Below are positions 4,580 to 7,406 of a DNA stretch of 7,406 nucleotides, in pieces. This DNA is from an uncultured Bacteroidota bacterium (lineage in GTDB: Bacteria > Bacteroidota > Bacteroidia > Chitinophagales > Saprospiraceae), in the NCBI GenBank assembly GCA_937876435.1, contig CALEIL010000383.1:1-7406 (forward strand), written 5' to 3'. Numbering within the stretch: the stretch's first letter is position 1; each line of letters starts with the position of its first letter. A program made the position numbers and the translations under genes. Below the pieces are notes generated by a model. That model saw only the letters and a list, made by a program, of their open reading frames with translations. It was not told the origin of the DNA and did no database searches.

Positions 4580-6646
4580 CGTGTAATTCAATCCTACGAA
4601 ATATGACCGCCCCCAGTGAATGAGCCGGCTATTTCCGTTACCACCGTGGACACCTCCGACCGCTCCGGCATTTTGGACCCCGACCGAAGAAACATTCAGC
4701 AGGTTTTTAACCCCCAGGGACAGGGACAAGGCATTGTTGAAAAACGATCTCGTGACGGATCCATGCATCATATTGTGCCCCTCGATCGAACCCTCGGCGA
4801 GTTCTCCTGTCGCGTCCAGTTGAAATTGCTGTTGGTCACTGGTGTATTTTTGTGTAACCTGCCAGTCGGTCTTGAGCAAGGGCCAGAAAAATTCCAGGGA
4901 ATTTTGAAATTCATAGACGGGGTGGAATGATCTGGAATCGTGCGTCTCGGAAAACAAATTGGATAAGAAAGTTGCCCCGCCTCCGGATCGCAACTTAAGA
5001 TTTTTGGTGACAGGGTATTCCAGAGCCACGTCAAATCCACGCGTTTGGAACTCTTCTATATTCCGGTAGGTATACTTGAGCGATTCAAACTCTGCCAGTA
5101 TAATCCGGTCCCTGATCTGATGGGAAAATAACCCTATGCTGGTAGTGAGCTTACGTCCGACTATGGGAATGTCGAACGATAGATCGAGATTGTAATTGGA
5201 GGAAGTTTCCGCCTCCAGGTTTTCATTGCCCAGGATATAATGGTTGATATCGATGAATTCAAAAACCATTTCTTTCAGTGAAGGAGCCCGGAATCCTCTG
5301 GAATAACCCGCTCTGATTGACCAGTTTTGGCCGGGTTTCCACAATGCCTGAAGGGAGGGCAGCAATGGATGGTCAAATCGGGTATTGTGACCGTATCTCA
5401 GGTTTCCCAGGATAGTCATCGATGGATGGATCGTGTATTTGAGACTGAGCCACCCCGCTGTATTGGTTATAGAGGATAGATTTTCGCCGGATTCCGTTTC
5501 AGCAAACCGGGAAGCGGTGGCGGATTCCTGTTGCCATTCTATCCCCGCCTGAATGTCCAGTTTGAACGGCGTCGAATAGCTGATCATATTGCGGCTCAGC
5601 AAATTTCTGTAATGCGTGGAGTCCTGAGAACCATCGAGCGTCAGTACGTCGTTTTCCTCAAAATTTTTGCGGAGTGTGATCAGCGTCCTGTCGTACGTGC
5701 TGATGGCCTGCGTAGAGGTGAAGTACAACCGGCCACCGAGGTAGCCACTGGCCATCAGGGCATGATCCCCGCGGCGGGTGTCGTATATATCATCGAACGC
5801 ATAGGGCTTGAAGTCGGGGCGTCGTCTTTCCCCGTACCGGGTGACGGTTTCGTCGAAATGCCGGTAACTGTATTGCATCGATACCGAATCTGTCAGTTGA
5901 TATTTGAGCGAAGCGTCGGCTGAGTGCTGGATTTTTGGATTCCAGGGAAATTTCTTTGTCCGGTAGGATGTGCCGTCTTCCAGACTCACCTGCTCCATCA
6001 ACCTCAGATTGTCGACATCGTCGAGGCGTACGTCGTTTCGGCGACCGTTCCCCTGAATGAAAAAATCACCAAAACGATATCCCGCCGACAGGGAATTGTC
6101 CAGGATTTCTCTGGATTCTGCCCGGTTTCGGGTTGAAATCTGGAACGAAGGAACCTGCGAAGACCGGGTAATGATATTGATGACACCCCCGGTAGCGTTG
6201 CTGCCAAACTGGGCCGACATGGTGCCTTCGATGACCTCGATCCTTCTGATATTGTTCATCTGTATCTGGGACAAATCAATATTCCCATCCAGACGACCTA
6301 TGACGGGTACGCCGTCTATCATAATCTGGATATTTTCTCCACTGATGCCTTGCATCGTCAATCCGCTGCCTAGAATCAGATCGGTCGTCACCTGCATATT
6401 GAGTTGCGTACTGAGTACCTCAGCCAGATTGGCCATACCTAGTTTTTCAATGGTTTTTCCATCGATCACGTGGACGGGATGAACCGCATTTTTGTAGTGC
6501 GTGGGCTCGTGTTGGGCGGTGACCACGACCTGGTCCAGAGACAGATTCCACAATTCCGAATCTTCCTGAAATGAAAGAGTGTCCTGGCCATTTGTGCTGA
6601 AAATGGCCAGGAAATTCAATACTAATATCAATGGATATGAGCGCAT
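4568..6646 (-). CDS. TonB-dependent outer-membrane heme receptor (HmuR/HemR-like)
   Basis: A 692-residue outer-membrane receptor. It has a signal peptide (about residues 1-20), a TonB box DQVVVTA (38-44), a plug domain (about 48-162, with IMIDGVPV and RRIEVIEGTMSAQFGSNATGGVINIIT), and then a 22-strand-type barrel ending YVGLNYTF-like (SYFVGLNYTFSR). It carries the heme-receptor hallmarks: a FRAP box (452-455), an NPNL-like box as NENL (474-477), and one histidine between them (His469). The corresponding histidine is a heme ligand in Yersinia HemR. It would import heme using TonB energy. Its ATG overlaps the stop of the HemS-like gene by one base (TAATG), with TAAGG just before, so translation is coupled. 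The NENL variant and two residues after the terminal Phe are slightly unusual. Vitamin B12 uptake (BtuB-like) is less likely given the partner gene. Confidence 0.87.
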   Translation of the reverse strand: MRSYPLILVLNFLAIFSTNGQDTLSFQEDSELWNLSLDQVVVTAQHEPTHYKNAVHPVHVIDGKTIEKLGMANLAEVLSTQLNMQVTTDLILGSGLTMQGISGENIQIMIDGVPVIGRLDGNIDLSQIQMNNIRRIEVIEGTMSAQFGSNATGGVINIITRSSQVPSFQISTRNRAESREILDNSLSAGYRFGDFFIQGNGRRNDVRLDDVDNLRLMEQVSLEDGTSYRTKKFPWNPKIQHSADASLKYQLTDSVSMQYSYRHFDETVTRYGERRRPDFKPYAFDDIYDTRRGDHALMASGYLGGRLYFTSTQAISTYDRTLITLRKNFEENDVLTLDGSQDSTHYRNLLSRNMISYSTPFKLDIQAGIEWQQESATASRFAETESGENLSSITNTAGWLSLKYTIHPSMTILGNLRYGHNTRFDHPLLPSLQALWKPGQNWSIRAGYSRGFRAPSLKEMVFEFIDINHYILGNENLEAETSSNYNLDLSFDIPIVGRKLTTSIGLFSHQIRDRIILAEFESLKYTYRNIEEFQTRGFDVALEYPVTKNLKLRSGGGATFLSNLFSETHDSRSFHPVYEFQNSLEFFWPLLKTDWQVTQKYTSDQQQFQLDATGELAEGSIEGHNMMHGSVTRSFFNNALSLSLGVKNLLNVSSVGVQNAGAVGGVHGGNGNSRLIHWGRSYFVGLNYTFSR

Positions 6647-7406
6647 TATACCTTACTTACTGCATTCAACTGGGTATCCTCGACTATTTCCCTCCAGGAT
6701 TCCAGTTCGGGGATGCCTGGTTTACGCGCACCAAAGAAGTACGTGATCAGTTCTCCGTTTTTGTCAAAGTACTCTATGCTGGTCACGATGCCATCGGTCG
6801 TGGGTTTTTTGACGATCCATGCCTGGTCAATATCCTCTGTGTTCAGGTGGAGATTGAAGCTGGGATCCAGGATGTTGTACCAGCCTCTCATCTCTTTGAG
6901 ATGGTGGATGGGACCGGAATGGATCTGGATGCATCCCTGATTGCCGGTAAAACACATGATGGATACCTGTCGCTGTACCGCGAGTTCCAGCATCCGGTAT
7001 ATACTTTCATTATCGATTTTTTCGGCCATGCCTTCCGGGGCGAGTTCGAGCGCCTGGATCCTGGTCAATTTGTATCTTCTCAGGATGCCAAAAAAGCCGT
7101 GGGTATCCTTGAGGTTGAGCCAGTCTTTGCGCAAACCTTCCACGTTGGGATTTGGATTGGGAGCCTGAACTTCTTTTACCGGGAAAGTGGATTTATCCAG
7201 GAGGACGGGTTCCTGTTTTTCGGCTTTATATTTTTGGACGATCGCGTGGTAGGCATCGAGATCGGAGTCTTTGGTCGAATATATTTTGTGGATCGCCTCG
7301 CCTTCAGCGGAGAAAAATTGTAGCGAATACAGGTCGTCCAGGTTTTGTCTGCGGACGATAACGGCCAGGCCATAAGTCCACGGATTCATAAACAACCGCA
7401 AATCGA
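6646..7406 (-). CDS. hemS: HemS/HmuS-family hemin-binding/degrading protein (5' end outside window)
   Basis: The C-terminal 252 codons of a cytoplasmic heme-handling protein. The frame stays open to the window edge. An in-frame TTG at 7401 is not the true start, because the family is about 345 residues and the first visible residues already lie in the N-terminal repeat (LFMNPWTYGLAVI, then SLQFFSAEGEAIHKIY). Counting from the TTG at 7401, a Pro/Asn linker (PNPNPN, 81-86) leads to the C-terminal repeat. DTHGFF (99-104) holds His101, aligned by memory with the axial heme histidine of Yersinia HemS. CFTGNQGCIQIHSGPI, WYNILDPSFNLHL, KKPTTDGIVTSIE and FFGARKPGIPELESW are hallmark blocks. It binds heme and in some homologues breaks it down to release iron. 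The receptor gene follows with a one-base overlap. Regulation is not visible; iron control is expected from the family. Confidence 0.9.
   Translation of the reverse strand, partial: DLRLFMNPWTYGLAVIVRRQNLDDLYSLQFFSAEGEAIHKIYSTKDSDLDAYHAIVQKYKAEKQEPVLLDKSTFPVKEVQAPNPNPNVEGLRKDWLNLKDTHGFFGILRRYKLTRIQALELAPEGMAEKIDNESIYRMLELAVQRQVSIMCFTGNQGCIQIHSGPIHHLKEMRGWYNILDPSFNLHLNTEDIDQAWIVKKPTTDGIVTSIEYFDKNGELITYFFGARKPGIPELESWREIVEDTQLNAVSKV

Noticed and set aside
6631..7323. 230-residue plus-strand ORF opposite the HemS-like gene
   Set aside because: The minus-strand frame carries clear HemS-family blocks; the plus frame is its shadow.

Overview
The window looks like a Bacteroidota chromosome segment, probably from the Saprospiria/Cytophagia side, although that placement is inference. 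The signs are promoter boxes of the TAnnTTTG type, A-rich start regions with few Shine-Dalgarno sites, a TonB-dependent outer-membrane receptor, a lipobox lipoprotein and a YceI-family secreted protein.

Left part (1-1552): a visibly AT-rich accessory block with four small genes, all on the minus strand, packed like integron gene cassettes. One cassette carries two small genes of unknown function, one with a four-cysteine zinc-binding-like pattern. The next carries a toxin-antitoxin pair: a UPF0175-type antitoxin and a DUF3368 PIN-type toxin. Between them lies a large imperfect palindrome (about 134 bases) that behaves like an attC recombination site. For both cassettes the sequence at the 5' edge (GTTGGCAAC or GTTATGGGC) is the exact reverse complement of the sequence just after the last stop codon (GTTGCCAAC or GCCCATAAC). 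Integron theory predicts this for cassettes that once circularised. No integrase is in the window, so this would be an attC cluster without a visible integrase, or one edge of a larger array.

Middle part (1553-4567): a boundary region with heptamer repeats, then chromosomal-looking genes on the plus strand. They are an orphan type I periplasmic binding lipoprotein, a secreted YceI-family protein with a clear promoter and a strong terminator, and a 139-residue protein of unknown function. The 391 bases between the last two genes hold the terminator, a candidate promoter and a doubtful 39-codon minus-strand ORF.

Right part (4568-7406): a minus-strand heme-use operon. A HemS/HmuS-type cytoplasmic heme-handling protein, cut by the window edge, overlaps by one base a TonB-dependent receptor with a FRAP box, an intervening histidine and an NPNL-like box, the hallmarks of heme receptors. 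The receptor would bring heme across the outer membrane, and the HemS-like protein would bind or degrade it in the cytoplasm. Inner-membrane transport genes are not visible.
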